Shown: positions 1-7,670 of the stretch, piece after piece
How positions within the stretch are numbered: position 1 is the first letter of the stretch
Layout: each line of letters begins with the position of its first letter
The notes under the pieces: model-generated
Database searches by the model: none
What the model was told of the DNA's origin: nothing
Seen by the model: only the letters and a program-made list of their open reading frames with translations
Source: an uncultured Eubacteriales bacterium
GTDB taxonomy: Bacteria; Bacillota; Clostridia; Christensenellales; CAG-138
Assembly: GCA_900544965.1 (NCBI GenBank)
Contig: UQXE01000033.1
Span: 1-18,381, forward strand
Direction: 5' to 3'
Length of the DNA: 18,381 nucleotides
Position numbers and translations under genes: made by a program

Positions 1-235
1 CCACCTTGATCATACCTACGTGGTCATACTGTTCGGGGAGCATCCTGAGCGGCTCCTTGGTGGTCAGAGGCGTTGGCGTAACCTTATTCGCGTCCACGTT
101 GCCTGTATCAGGGGTAGCAACCGAGGTTGGACTTGGAGAGACATCATACGTTGGATCAGGTACGGCTGCGGGGCCGCACGCGCTTAACAGGATAAACCCC
201 GCAAGCACTATCGACAATAAATAATTCTTTTTCAT
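1..235 (-). CDS. Lipoprotein, 5' part only (runs off the left edge)
   Basis: The first 78 codons of a minus-strand gene are visible. The protein begins MKKNYLLSIVLAGF and has a short charged N-terminus, a hydrophobic stretch and a lipobox ending LSAC, with the lipidated cysteine at residue 20. It is therefore very likely anchored to the outer face of the membrane. A low-complexity linker rich in Pro, Thr, Ser and Val follows (about residues 22-60), typical of a tether between the membrane and an outside domain, which lies beyond the window. An AGGAGG ribosome binding site at 242-247 sits 6 nt before the ATG. The gene starts 23 nt after the stop of the DNRLRE gene, so the two are probably co-transcribed. 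The function cannot be told from this fragment. Confidence 0.85.
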   Translation of the reverse strand, partial: MKKNYLLSIVLAGFILLSACGPAAVPDPTYDVSPSPTSVATPDTGNVDANKVTPTPLTTKEPLRMLPEQYDHVGMIKV

Positions 236-258
236 TTTTAACCTCCTGATATTTATTA

Positions 259-2130
259 TTAAATTGTACTGTCATAATCAACCGCGTAGTAGACGCAGCC
301 GCTGTATGTAAAAGCATCGCTCGCCCAGTTTACCGCCCCAGGGTCTGTAACACCAGGGATCAGCCGCGACGCGCTTATGCCATCCTTATCAGCCCACGTC
401 CCATCCCTGGTCTGATACCACCAATGAAAATTCCAGTACTCCTCTCCGGAAAGTACATCAATAAATTCCGGGTCGTACGCCAGCTCGGCCACGCCGTCCC
501 CGTCAACGTCATGAAACCAGAACCTTAACACAACCCTATATTGATTCAGCCCTATGGGGGAATCATAGTTTGCAATCCTTTTATAGCTTCTATTCCCTAA
601 ATTGCCGTTCATCCATACCTCTGACTTGATTCTAAGGTCGTTAAGTATGTCGTCAAGCGACCTGTAGCTTAAACTGTCCCCGTTTGTGCCAAGTTCATCT
701 TGACCTACATATCTTGCAATATCCAAAGCGTACCCCATGCAGTTGTGGGTCCTTCCATACGGCACCGACAGGTAGGGCCTGTTGCCATAGTAAAGAACGC
801 TTTCATGATATATCCTCAGTTCCGGCTTATTGGGCGACGGCGCGTCAGAGGAATAAAACGCCGTTGAAGTAGAGGGATAGGATTCCATGTCCGACATCAG
901 CAAAAACCCGCACTTGCTGTAGCTTCCCTGCATCCAGCCAAGCACAATGGGCTTTACCTCCATGCTGTACCATTCTCCGCTGTCGTTTACCGCCTTAGAC
1001 GAAGCGTTTGTTCCTGTATAGCCCGGCTTATTCGCCCAGGTCAACGTACTGGAAGTCCATCCGGAGGTAACCCTGTACGCTTTTATGCTTGGAGTTGATC
1101 CTCCGTACCTCTTGACCCTCAGCTTAACGCTGGTGACCGCGCCTGCCGCTATATTGTCAGGCAGATTAAACTTGATATACGTCCTCTGCGTTCCCAGCGT
1201 AGGGCTGTGTCCCGTCCTAATGTACTGGTTCATATAGTAATTGGTGTTCGGGTTTTGGCTGTTTACATACGAGTCAAATGTATTATTGCTGCCCGTTATC
1301 ATAACCGACGGATCGATAACCACCGGATATGCCCTGTCCGGGTCCGTTAGATAGGACTCGGCCACGGCTATCTTCAGCCGTATTACCCCTCTGCTCTCAA
1401 TGACTTCGCATTTTACATCATCGGTATATGCGCCCGCGCTGTCCACCGCAAACAGCTCCCCCAGTTTAAATATACTTCTGCCGCGCCCGTCCTCAAAGCA
1501 TATGGAGCCCCCATATTCCTTTATATGCAGGCCGTCCAGCTTAAGTTCAAAGGTGAAGCCGCTTTTCCCAGAGAACTCCTTTAGAACTATGTATTCCTTT
1601 ACGCCATTGTCCGCAGCCTCATATACCATGTCGACGCCGGCATATACATCTTTATATATTATACTGCTGCGCCTGTCTATACCCAGCTCAGCCACGCGGC
1701 TTTTATTATATCTGTACGCTTCGGACTCATCCGCGTCCACCGGCCTGAACGCCACCGATGATTTGCCGTATTCCACAAGCACCGGATAACCCCCGATATT
1801 ATCGGCAAACCTGACCGTATATGCGCCCGACTGGTTTTTATATTTATAATCCGTTTCCGCCTTTTCGCTCTTCTCTCCAACCAGGCGGTTTATTATATCG
1901 CAATACTTCCCCCTATTATCCAGGTAGTGAATATCATTTGAATAGACCGCCGTTTCGTATGTGCCGTCCTCAAGCAGATATGTTTTCGAGTTGCCGCGCC
2001 TTAGGCTTACAAGCTCCTTTACACGCGTCCGGTCCTCGCTCCGGTCAGCAGCGTACGCCTCGGCGGGCAATATAATCAAAAACGCCAGAATAATTGAAAG
2101 GGTCATTATGCGCCTGCATGCTTTCATCAT
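259..2130 (-). CDS. Secreted DNRLRE-domain protein with WapA-like N-terminus and a Cys/His C-terminal domain
   Basis: This 623-residue protein has a signal peptide (hydrophobic core about residues 9-22, likely cut after AYA at 27). Residues 40-280 resemble the N-terminal region of WapA/RHS wall-associated proteins: an RGNSKTYLLEDGTYETAVYS-type stretch near 45-64 and YPVVIDPS at 268-275. Residues 280-442 fit a DNRLRE beta-sandwich domain (SYVNSQNPNTNYY, then TYIKFNLP, LTWANKP and a FYSSDAP stretch). The C-terminal 180 residues carry HNCMGYAL (462-469) and NFHWWYQTRDGTWADK (567-582), a Cys...His arrangement that could be a papain-like catalytic pair (C464, H569); this is inference. A DVDGDGVAEL stretch at 541-550 resembles a calcium loop. 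There are no RHS/YD repeats, so this is not a full WapA. An AGGAG site at 2136-2140 precedes tandem ATGs. The protein probably acts outside the cell on the wall or another surface. Confidence 0.85.
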   Translation of the reverse strand: MMKACRRIMTLSIILAFLIILPAEAYAADRSEDRTRVKELVSLRRGNSKTYLLEDGTYETAVYSNDIHYLDNRGKYCDIINRLVGEKSEKAETDYKYKNQSGAYTVRFADNIGGYPVLVEYGKSSVAFRPVDADESEAYRYNKSRVAELGIDRRSSIIYKDVYAGVDMVYEAADNGVKEYIVLKEFSGKSGFTFELKLDGLHIKEYGGSICFEDGRGRSIFKLGELFAVDSAGAYTDDVKCEVIESRGVIRLKIAVAESYLTDPDRAYPVVIDPSVMITGSNNTFDSYVNSQNPNTNYYMNQYIRTGHSPTLGTQRTYIKFNLPDNIAAGAVTSVKLRVKRYGGSTPSIKAYRVTSGWTSSTLTWANKPGYTGTNASSKAVNDSGEWYSMEVKPIVLGWMQGSYSKCGFLLMSDMESYPSTSTAFYSSDAPSPNKPELRIYHESVLYYGNRPYLSVPYGRTHNCMGYALDIARYVGQDELGTNGDSLSYRSLDDILNDLRIKSEVWMNGNLGNRSYKRIANYDSPIGLNQYRVVLRFWFHDVDGDGVAELAYDPEFIDVLSGEEYWNFHWWYQTRDGTWADKDGISASRLIPGVTDPGAVNWASDAFTYSGCVYYAVDYDSTI

Positions 2131-2195
2131 TAAATCTCCTGTTTTAGGCAGCTGTCACTTCAGTTTTGTCCGCTTATCCGCTATATCATATAAAT

Positions 2196-2224
2196 ATGTT
2201 ACAATAATTCATACACTAAGTCAA
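2196..2224 (-). promoter_or_regulatory. Sigma-A type promoter for the DNRLRE-lipoprotein unit
   Basis: Reading the minus strand, a -35 box TTGACT (2219-2224) is followed after 17 nt by the -10 box TAACAT (2196-2201). Transcription would start near 2189, about 60 nt before the ATG of the DNRLRE gene. Confidence 0.6.
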
Positions 2225-2445
2225 GTCTTGATTATATACCAATATTGTGTTTTTGATGTGGAAAAGGCCTGGCCTTACCTATTAAAAAGTTCTATATGTT
2301 GTAGACAAAATTAACCTAATTCAATACGATCCTGATGAACGGGCGTTTTTCTCATCATCCATGGGCATTCGTCGGGCATGTTCAAAAATTGGACAGTCCT
2401 TTAAGAGTCGCTATAAATATTTAATAATGATCAGTCGCATAAATT
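2225..2445. other. Intergenic stretch with no recognised gene
   Basis: This part of the 405-base gap between the DNRLRE gene and the dipeptidase gene is AT-rich in places and has no ORF with a ribosome binding site. The only structure I see is a short perfect inverted repeat, AAGGCC-T-GGCCTT, at about 2264-2276. I assign no function. Confidence 0.5.
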
Positions 2446-2472
2446 GGGCAGGCGTCAGGAGGACGTCTGCCC
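2446..2472 (-). terminator. Stem-loop downstream of the dipeptidase gene
   Basis: The arms at 2446-2456 and 2462-2472 form an 11-bp stem (one G-U pair on one strand) around a 5-nt loop. On the minus strand it lies about 63 nt past the stop of the dipeptidase gene. The run of T after it is weak (AATTT), so it may be an inefficient intrinsic terminator or a 3'-end stabilising hairpin. Confidence 0.5.
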
Positions 2473-2535
2473 GTTAGATGTACAAGTCTCATTACTTTGC
2501 TTTTAGCGAGCGTTCATACGTGTCCCTATATATAC

Positions 2536-3912
2536 CTACTCCACGCAGGCGAGGGCTATTATCGCGTCCGCTATCATGCATGTGTTGAACATCATATCAT
2601 CTATGCTTATCGATTCGTTTGGCATATGCACAAGCGCGGGCACGCCTGGCCTTTCACAGCCGAAGGCCACCGCATTCTCCACAGCGCGCGCATACGTGCC
2701 GCCGCCGATCGCAAGCGGGGGAAGGTATTCGCCGGACCTTTGGGCATACACGTGAAGGAGCTTGCTTACAAGCTCGCTGTCCGGACTTACATAGTGCCCG
2801 GGCTGTATGCTGCTGCCCGACAGCTCCAGCCCTATTGGGGCGAACGCTTTTACTACCGTATTCAGCGCGTCCTCGGCTTTGCGCGACGTTGGAACCCTCA
2901 TATCGATTGCGAACTCGGCCAAACCGTTTTCATCCCAGTGCATTACCCCCGGATTAAGCGTCATTCTGCCTGAAGCGTCGGTAAGATCAAGGCCGAGGCT
3001 CTCCCCATGCATATCCATCCTTAACAATTTATGAATGGCTTCAATAAGCTTTCCGTCCTCACCTTCCAATCCAAGCCTGTTTAAAACATCAAACATTGCC
3101 TGAAGCGCGTTATTGCCCGATTCGGGCATGGACGCATGCGCGTTTAAACCAATGATTTCAATCCTAACGCCATCTCCGCAGGGTTCGCATGAGCACTCAA
3201 AGCCGCTTTCAGCCCTGAATTCGTTTACAATGGGCAAAACCCTGGCCTCATTCAGCATAACGCTGGCCACAGCCTTTCCGCATACCACGTTTGGACGGGT
3301 TCCGGCGTCCAAACGAAGCTTTGAGCTGAACCTTCTTATAAATGTTGCATGTACGATGCCCTTTTCCGAGTTTACCACCGGATAATCGGCGTCAGGAGAA
3401 AACGCCATATCGGGCATTTTCTCATGCTCATAGTAATGACTCATGCAGCCCCAGCCGCTCTCCTCGTCGCATCCAAGCATTATCCTCACCTTCCGGCGCA
3501 TCTTGAGTCCCGCGGCCTTGACCGCGGCAAGGGCATAGATCGCGCTGATGGCGGGACCTTTATCATCCATAGTACCCCGGCCGACTATATTTCCATCGAC
3601 GATTTCAGCCCCATAAGGCGGATGGTCCCAGCCTTCGCCCTCGGGAACTACGTCAAGGTGGCACATAATTCCCAAGGTTTCTTCGCCCTCACCATGGTCA
3701 ATAAGTCCAATGTATCCGTCCATATCGCGGGTTTCAAAGCCAAAACCCTTTCCCAACTCAAGTGCATGATCCAAAGCGCGTTTAACATTGGCGCCAAAGG
3801 GCGCCCCAGCCTCCGCCGTCCCTTCGACGCTTGGTATCCGCACAGACTCTTGGAGGGCCTTCACGATCTCATCCTTATGATCGCTTATCCATCTGTCAAC
3901 TATGGCGTTCAT
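2536..3912 (-). CDS. pepV: M20-family metallodipeptidase, PepV/Sapep type
   Basis: This 458-residue cytoplasmic dizinc (or Mn-dependent) dipeptidase removes N-terminal residues from dipeptides and short peptides and supplies amino acids from imported peptides. The metal-site residues of PepV are all present at matching spacing: H85 in CHLDVVP with D87 as catalytic Asp, bridging D116 in GRGTMDDKG, E150 (general base) and E151 in GCDEESG, D174 in FSPDADYP, and H429 in VHMPNES. Residues 180-365 form the inserted lid/dimer region typical of PepV, with the SGRMTLNPG segment. The length matches the family (about 465). The AGGAGG at 3925-3930 is 12 nt before the ATG, which is rather far, but no better start is in reach. 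The gene starts 35 nt after the yitT-like stop and is probably transcribed with it. The exact peptide preference cannot be read from sequence. Confidence 0.93.
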   Translation of the reverse strand: MNAIVDRWISDHKDEIVKALQESVRIPSVEGTAEAGAPFGANVKRALDHALELGKGFGFETRDMDGYIGLIDHGEGEETLGIMCHLDVVPEGEGWDHPPYGAEIVDGNIVGRGTMDDKGPAISAIYALAAVKAAGLKMRRKVRIMLGCDEESGWGCMSHYYEHEKMPDMAFSPDADYPVVNSEKGIVHATFIRRFSSKLRLDAGTRPNVVCGKAVASVMLNEARVLPIVNEFRAESGFECSCEPCGDGVRIEIIGLNAHASMPESGNNALQAMFDVLNRLGLEGEDGKLIEAIHKLLRMDMHGESLGLDLTDASGRMTLNPGVMHWDENGLAEFAIDMRVPTSRKAEDALNTVVKAFAPIGLELSGSSIQPGHYVSPDSELVSKLLHVYAQRSGEYLPPLAIGGGTYARAVENAVAFGCERPGVPALVHMPNESISIDDMMFNTCMIADAIIALACVE

Positions 3913-3947
3913 AATCTAATTCTTCCTCCTGTGTTCATCGTTATTTG

Positions 3948-4814
3948 TTAATTTAATGCTCCAAATCCACGGCCAACTACTTCGCGCGTTTCTATGACGG
4001 ATACCATCGCTTTTGGATCCCTGGTGTATACAATACGTTTTAAAGCGGAAAGCTCCACCGTCTTAACGATACAGTACACTACCTTTCGCTCAGCGCCGGT
4101 ATAAGCGCCCTGTGCGGGTATGTATGTAACGCCGCGATGCATTACCGTCATAACCTCGGGAGCGATTTCGTCCCACTTGTCCGAGATAACAAACACCGTT
4201 ACAGTTCTATTCAAGCCCTGAACCGCGTAATTGAATGCAACGTTGCTTACAAACATCGCTATCATTGAAACCAGCGCTATCTCTATTCCCCTTACAAAGC
4301 CCAGCACGCTCATAATGATGATGTTGAACATTATATTTATCGTACCCATCGACATGGAAAAGCGTTTCCCGAGTATTACGGAAATTACGTCTATTCCTCC
4401 AAGGGTAGCGCCCCTTCTCACCACCGGCGCGCCGCTGATGCCTATGACAGCGGAACCTACAGCCGCGGCCACCAGCTCGTTTTCGATTACAATGTTAAAG
4501 TTTTTTGTTAAAGCCAACGCTCCGGACAATACCAGCGTTCCTATTACGCTGAATATTATGAACTTTGCGTTAAGGTACTTAAGGCCGATAATGCTTATCG
4601 GTATATTGAGAATTATTATTGGTATCCACGATGGTATATCAAATACATAGTCCAACAGAAGTGCCACTCCCGTTACGCCCCCGGAAAGAAAGCTATGCGG
4701 CACATAAAAGCCATTTATGGCGAGCGCCTGTATAAAGCAGGCGGCTATTACGATAACAAATGTTACCGCATCCTGCTTAAGGTCAAATTTTGTATTAATA
4801 TTGCTTGTTGGCAT
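3948..4814 (-). CDS. YitT family membrane protein (DUF161 and DUF2179)
   Basis: From the ATG at 4814 this is a 288-residue protein with about five or six membrane segments in its first 200 residues (for example FVIVIAACFIQALAINGF and WIPIIILNIPISIIGL). The family loop RRGATLGGIDVIS is present. A C-terminal soluble DUF2179 domain of about 80 residues carries the typical HRGVTYIPAQGAYTGAERK stretch. YitT proteins are common in Bacillota; their transported substrate or role is not established. The reading frame can be extended to a GTG at 4841, but the promoter at 4849-4877 puts the transcript start at about 4842, and a GGAGG lies 12 nt before the ATG at 4814, so I prefer the ATG. The dipeptidase gene follows after 33 nt and is probably in the same operon. 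Confidence 0.92.
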   Translation of the reverse strand: MPTSNINTKFDLKQDAVTFVIVIAACFIQALAINGFYVPHSFLSGGVTGVALLLDYVFDIPSWIPIIILNIPISIIGLKYLNAKFIIFSVIGTLVLSGALALTKNFNIVIENELVAAAVGSAVIGISGAPVVRRGATLGGIDVISVILGKRFSMSMGTINIMFNIIIMSVLGFVRGIEIALVSMIAMFVSNVAFNYAVQGLNRTVTVFVISDKWDEIAPEVMTVMHRGVTYIPAQGAYTGAERKVVYCIVKTVELSALKRIVYTRDPKAMVSVIETREVVGRGFGALN

Positions 4815-4848
4815 CCGTTTATTAAGCCTCCGATTTAGCACTCAGAAG

Positions 4849-4877
4849 AGTATAGGCGCTTTGGCCCAATCAGTCAA
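4849..4877 (-). promoter_or_regulatory. Sigma-A type promoter for the yitT-pepV operon
   Basis: On the minus strand a -35 box TTGACT (4872-4877) and a -10 box TATACT (4849-4854) are separated by exactly 17 nt. The start would be near 4842, leaving a leader of about 28 nt before the ATG at 4814. It lies in the 78-nt gap behind uppP and shows that yitT-pepV can be expressed independently of uppP. Confidence 0.75.
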
Positions 4878-4892
4878 CAGGGAAAATGCGAT

Positions 4893-5759
4893 TTAAGCTA
4901 AAAACGGGTTTGTGAAAAACTGATGGAACACAAACTGGTCCAGCAAAACTAAAATGCCTAGCAAGGCCGTATATATCGCAAACGCGTTCAGATTCTTTTT
5001 TACAACAAGCCTGATCATTAGCTTTATCGCCAGATATCCGCTTACGGCCGCCATTATCATCCCGATTATAACCGGCATCCATTCAATGTTTGAAACGCCC
5101 GTCTCGACTATGTCAGGAATCTGAAGAATCAGCGATCCCAATATGGCGGGTATTGAGAGCAAAAACGAGAACTCAGCCGCCTCCTGTTTTTTTAGCCCGA
5201 AGAACGTAGCGCCGGCAATCGTAGATCCTGACCTGGACACCCCTGGAAGGATAGCTATGCCCTGCATGAATCCAACGCCTATAGCCCCTGGAATTCGCAG
5301 CGCCGAGCGCCTTGAGCCATGCTTTCCAAAGGAGTTCATCATTAACAGCACGGCGGAAGTGAATAGGAACCCTATGCCCAGAAACGCCCCTTCAAACGCT
5401 TCGGTAAAAAAGTCCTTAAATATTACCGCCATCAGGGTCGTAATAACCGTGGCCGCTATGAGCAGGCCAATCTTCTTTTGAATTGGAGTGCGCATATATG
5501 CCTTAAGCTCTTTAAACCTGCCTGTAAAAAGCAGCTTTAAAAACCGCCCGATTGAACAGATTATCTCCCATATCTGGCGCCAGTAAACCGCAAATACAGC
5601 TATAAGCGTTCCCACATGCAGCATCACGGTAAAGAACATAGCCCCTTCTTCAATTCCAAATATGGTATGTAAAAGCACCAAATGCCCCGAACTGGAAACG
5701 GGAAGAAACTCGCAAAGTCCCTGGGTAAGCCCTAAAATAATGGCGATCCAGATCATCAT
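4893..5759 (-). CDS. uppP: Undecaprenyl-diphosphatase UppP (BacA)
   Basis: UppP removes a phosphate from undecaprenyl pyrophosphate at the membrane. This recycles the lipid carrier used for peptidoglycan and other wall polymers, and high levels give bacitracin resistance. The 288-residue protein is strongly hydrophobic with about seven or eight membrane segments. It has both family signatures: QGLCEFLPVSSSGHL at 13-27 (E17, H26) and PGVSRSGST at 172-180 with the catalytic-site Arg at 176. The first Glu of the E. coli motif is Gln here, as is common in Gram-positive homologues. An AGGAGG at 5765-5770 lies 5 nt before the ATG at 5759 and 8 nt before a second ATG at 5756; either could be used. 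A longer frame to 5816 is excluded because it runs back through the promoter. No clear terminator separates it from yitT. Confidence 0.96.
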   Translation of the reverse strand: MMIWIAIILGLTQGLCEFLPVSSSGHLVLLHTIFGIEEGAMFFTVMLHVGTLIAVFAVYWRQIWEIICSIGRFLKLLFTGRFKELKAYMRTPIQKKIGLLIAATVITTLMAVIFKDFFTEAFEGAFLGIGFLFTSAVLLMMNSFGKHGSRRSALRIPGAIGVGFMQGIAILPGVSRSGSTIAGATFFGLKKQEAAEFSFLLSIPAILGSLILQIPDIVETGVSNIEWMPVIIGMIMAAVSGYLAIKLMIRLVVKKNLNAFAIYTALLGILVLLDQFVFHQFFTNPFLA

Positions 5760-5787
5760 GTGCGCCTCCTTGAAGGATTTGTCTTTT

Positions 5788-5816
5788 ATTATATTCGATA
5801 CCAATAAAAATAACAA
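5788..5816 (-). promoter_or_regulatory. Sigma-A type promoter for uppP
   Basis: On the minus strand the -35 box TTGTTA (5811-5816) is 17 nt from a perfect TATAAT (5788-5793). The start would be near 5781, giving a leader of about 22 nt that holds the AGGAGG. Confidence 0.75.
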
Positions 5817-5957
5817 CGAAATTAAAGCCGGAACATTTTTATTTACATTTAGTTAATCGCTGGCGTCACTTTTGATTGCCTGGCTGGAATACTTGAAGCC
5901 CGCCTTGGACAACATATACCTGCGTATACAGCGCAATATAGAACAGGAGGTACCATC

Positions 5958-6131
5958 ATGTCTCATGGTAAAGCAGGCAGCCAGACGATTGGCTGCGCGG
6001 TAACTAGCTGCCGCTATAACGATGAAGGAAGCTATTGCATGCTCAACCGTATTGAGGTGGAGCCATGCTGCGATTGCCATACGGGCGATCCGGCCGACGA
6101 AAGTCTCTGCGGAAGCTATATGGCCAAATAA
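5958..6131 (+). CDS. DUF1540-type cysteine-rich miniprotein
   Basis: This 57-residue ORF begins MSHGKAGSQTIGC and contains CAVTSCRYNDEGSYC (13-27), which fits the CxVxxCxYNxxxxxC core of DUF1540, with a last Cys at 51. The four cysteines (13, 18, 27, 51) could bind a metal such as zinc; that is inference, and the family's role is not established. Three more cysteines (37, 38, 40, in PCCDC) are unusual. A perfect AGGAGG at 5945-5950 sits 7 nt before the ATG, and a long terminator follows 17 nt after the stop, so this is very likely a real single-gene unit, though no convincing sigma-A promoter is visible upstream. It is the only plus-strand gene in the left third of the window, lying between convergent rarA and divergent uppP. 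Confidence 0.88.
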   Translation: MSHGKAGSQTIGCAVTSCRYNDEGSYCMLNRIEVEPCCDCHTGDPADESLCGSYMAK

Positions 6132-6148
6132 CGGCCTGGTATCTCGGT

Positions 6149-6228
6149 AACGCATGGGCCTCATACATGGCTGTGAACCGCACTATGCCATTCTAAGCCA
6201 TGCATGAGGCTCAATGCGTTTTATTTTT
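6149..6228 (+). terminator. Long intrinsic terminator after the DUF1540 gene
   Basis: A long imperfect hairpin has three paired blocks: AACGCAT with ATGCGTT, GCCTCAT with ATGAGGC, and CATGGCT with AGCCATG. They are separated by a loop of about 18 nt, and a T-rich tail TTTTATTTTT follows at 6219-6228. The tail overlaps the last codons of rarA on the other strand. The T run lies only on the plus side, so it should stop plus-strand transcripts. Confidence 0.85.
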
Positions 6229-7558
6229 GATCCGCTCCCCCATCATCTTGGAACGCCCGTAATTTATTGTCCCTTTTGTCGTGGTTTGTCTTTATCTTAA
6301 GCTCATTTCCCATTTCGCTTGGAATATAGTATTTTCTTCCTCTTACGGATGGAGGCATATACTCCTGCTCTACTACATGCCCGGGAAAATTATGCGGATA
6401 CTTATATCCTTTGCCATGGCCAAGCTTTTCAGCTCCCTTATAGGCCGTATCCCTAAGATGAACCGGAACGGGCTCGTCGATAGTATCCTTAGCGTCTGCA
6501 AACGCATAGTCAAGGGCTCTTACGACTGAATTTGATTTTGGACTTTCACATATAAAGATTATTGCCTGGGCAATCGAAAGCCGCGCCTCAGGCATGCCGA
6601 TGAACTCAAGCGCCTGGGCGGCTCCGACAGCCTGCAGCATCGCATGCGGATTGGCAAGCCCCACGTCCTCGGACGCGTGCGCGATCAACCGCCTGACGAT
6701 GATTCTTGGATCTATGCCGGCGTATATGAGCCTTGAAAACCAGGCGAGGGCAGCGTCGGCGTCCCCCCCTCTAAGGCTTTTGCAAAAGGCGGACAGCATA
6801 TCGTAAAACTGCTGGTCGTCAACGTTTACCGCCTTGTGCTGTATGGATTCGGCCGCTATCTCAAGCGTTATATGTATCCTATCGTCCAAAAGCGGCGTTG
6901 TAAGTACGGCCAGCTCTATCGCGTTTAACGCGCTCCGCGCGTCGCCGTTGGCTATCCTGGCGATATGCTCAAGCGCGTCGCCGTCCAGCTCAACAGGATA
7001 CGCGCCCAATCCTCTTACGCTGTCCTCAAGCGCGGCCACAACCGCATTTTTTATATCTTCAATGTCCAACGGATAGAACTGAAACAGCCGGCAGCGGCTG
7101 ACTATAGCGCCCGTCATGCTGACCATCGGATTTTCGGTTGTAGAGCCTATGAAACGTATTATTCCCTTTTCAAGCGCCGGAAGGATGCTGTCCGATTGCG
7201 CCTTGCTCCACCGATGGCATTCGTCAAGCAGCAGATACGTAGCTAAACCATACATGTTAAGCCTCATCTCAGCGTCGGATATCACTTCCCTCACATCCTT
7301 TACGCCCGCGGTTACAGCATTGAGCTTAATAAAGTTAGCGCCTGTGCTGTTGGCCACTATGGACGCAAGCGTCGTTTTGCCGCATCCGGGGGGCCCCCAG
7401 AAGATGGAGCTTTGCAGCGTATCCGTTTCAATAGCGCGGCGAAGCAGCCTGCCCTTTCCAATAATATGCCGCTGGCCTATGAATTCATCCAGGGTACGGG
7501 GCCGCATACGGTCGGCCAAAGGCGTTTTAATTTTAGCGTTCTGGGCAAATAAGTCCAT
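6221..7558 (-). CDS. rarA: Replication-associated recombination protein A (RarA/MgsA), AAA+ ATPase
   Basis: RarA is a clamp-loader-like AAA+ ATPase that acts at stalled replication forks and single-strand DNA gaps, related to eukaryotic WRNIP1. The 445-residue protein starts MDLFAQNAK and has the RPRTLDEFIGQRHIIG entry motif (19-34), Walker A GPPGCGKTT at 55-63 (K61), a Walker B region LLLDECHRW at 109-117, and sensor-1 GSTTENP at 138-144. The C-terminal tetramerisation half contains YKYPHNFPGHVVEQEYMP, typical of the family. Walker B reads DECH where most homologues have DEIH. A frame to 7576 exists, but GGAGG at 7566-7570 lies 7 nt before the ATG at 7558, which I choose. It is transcribed away from the MATE gene through overlapping promoters. 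Confidence 0.95.
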   Translation of the reverse strand: MDLFAQNAKIKTPLADRMRPRTLDEFIGQRHIIGKGRLLRRAIETDTLQSSIFWGPPGCGKTTLASIVANSTGANFIKLNAVTAGVKDVREVISDAEMRLNMYGLATYLLLDECHRWSKAQSDSILPALEKGIIRFIGSTTENPMVSMTGAIVSRCRLFQFYPLDIEDIKNAVVAALEDSVRGLGAYPVELDGDALEHIARIANGDARSALNAIELAVLTTPLLDDRIHITLEIAAESIQHKAVNVDDQQFYDMLSAFCKSLRGGDADAALAWFSRLIYAGIDPRIIVRRLIAHASEDVGLANPHAMLQAVGAAQALEFIGMPEARLSIAQAIIFICESPKSNSVVRALDYAFADAKDTIDEPVPVHLRDTAYKGAEKLGHGKGYKYPHNFPGHVVEQEYMPPSVRGRKYYIPSEMGNELKIKTNHDKRDNKLRAFQDDGGADQK

Positions 7559-7612
7559 ATTGCTGCCTCCATCCATGCTTTATCTTAGTGCATCTTCTTC
7601 ATTCCAATATAA

Positions 7613-7641
7613 ATTATACTGCCTACTTGGTGATTGCACAA
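7613..7641 (-). promoter_or_regulatory. rarA promoter
   Basis: On the minus strand a -35 box TTGTGC (7636-7641) and a perfect TATAAT (7613-7618) are separated by 17 nt. The start would be near 7606, about 48 nt before the ATG at 7558. Its -35 box overlaps the -35 box of the plus-strand MATE promoter by 4 bases. Confidence 0.65.
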
Positions 7642-7663
7642 CACACAGGGCTTACTATATAAT
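7634..7663 (+). promoter_or_regulatory. MATE exporter promoter, predicted to give a leaderless message
   Basis: A -35 box TTGCAC (7634-7639) and a perfect TATAAT (7658-7663) are separated by 18 nt. The expected start is about 7670-7671, which is the A of the MATE start codon. No Shine-Dalgarno sequence precedes that ATG. Confidence 0.6.
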
Positions 7664-7670
7664 ACATGAC

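Noticed and set aside
6..224. 72-codon plus-strand ORF at the left edge
   Set aside because: It is a shadow of the lipoprotein gene, which has the signal peptide, lipobox and AGGAGG on the other strand.
5853..6164. 103-codon minus-strand ORF
   Set aside because: It is the reverse of the DUF1540 gene, its ribosome binding site and part of the terminator, and has no ribosome binding site of its own.
7116..7670. N-terminal extension of the MATE reading frame, giving a 669-residue ORF
   Set aside because: The extension lies on the antisense strand of rarA and crosses the divergent promoters; the MATE family N-terminus starts at 7671.
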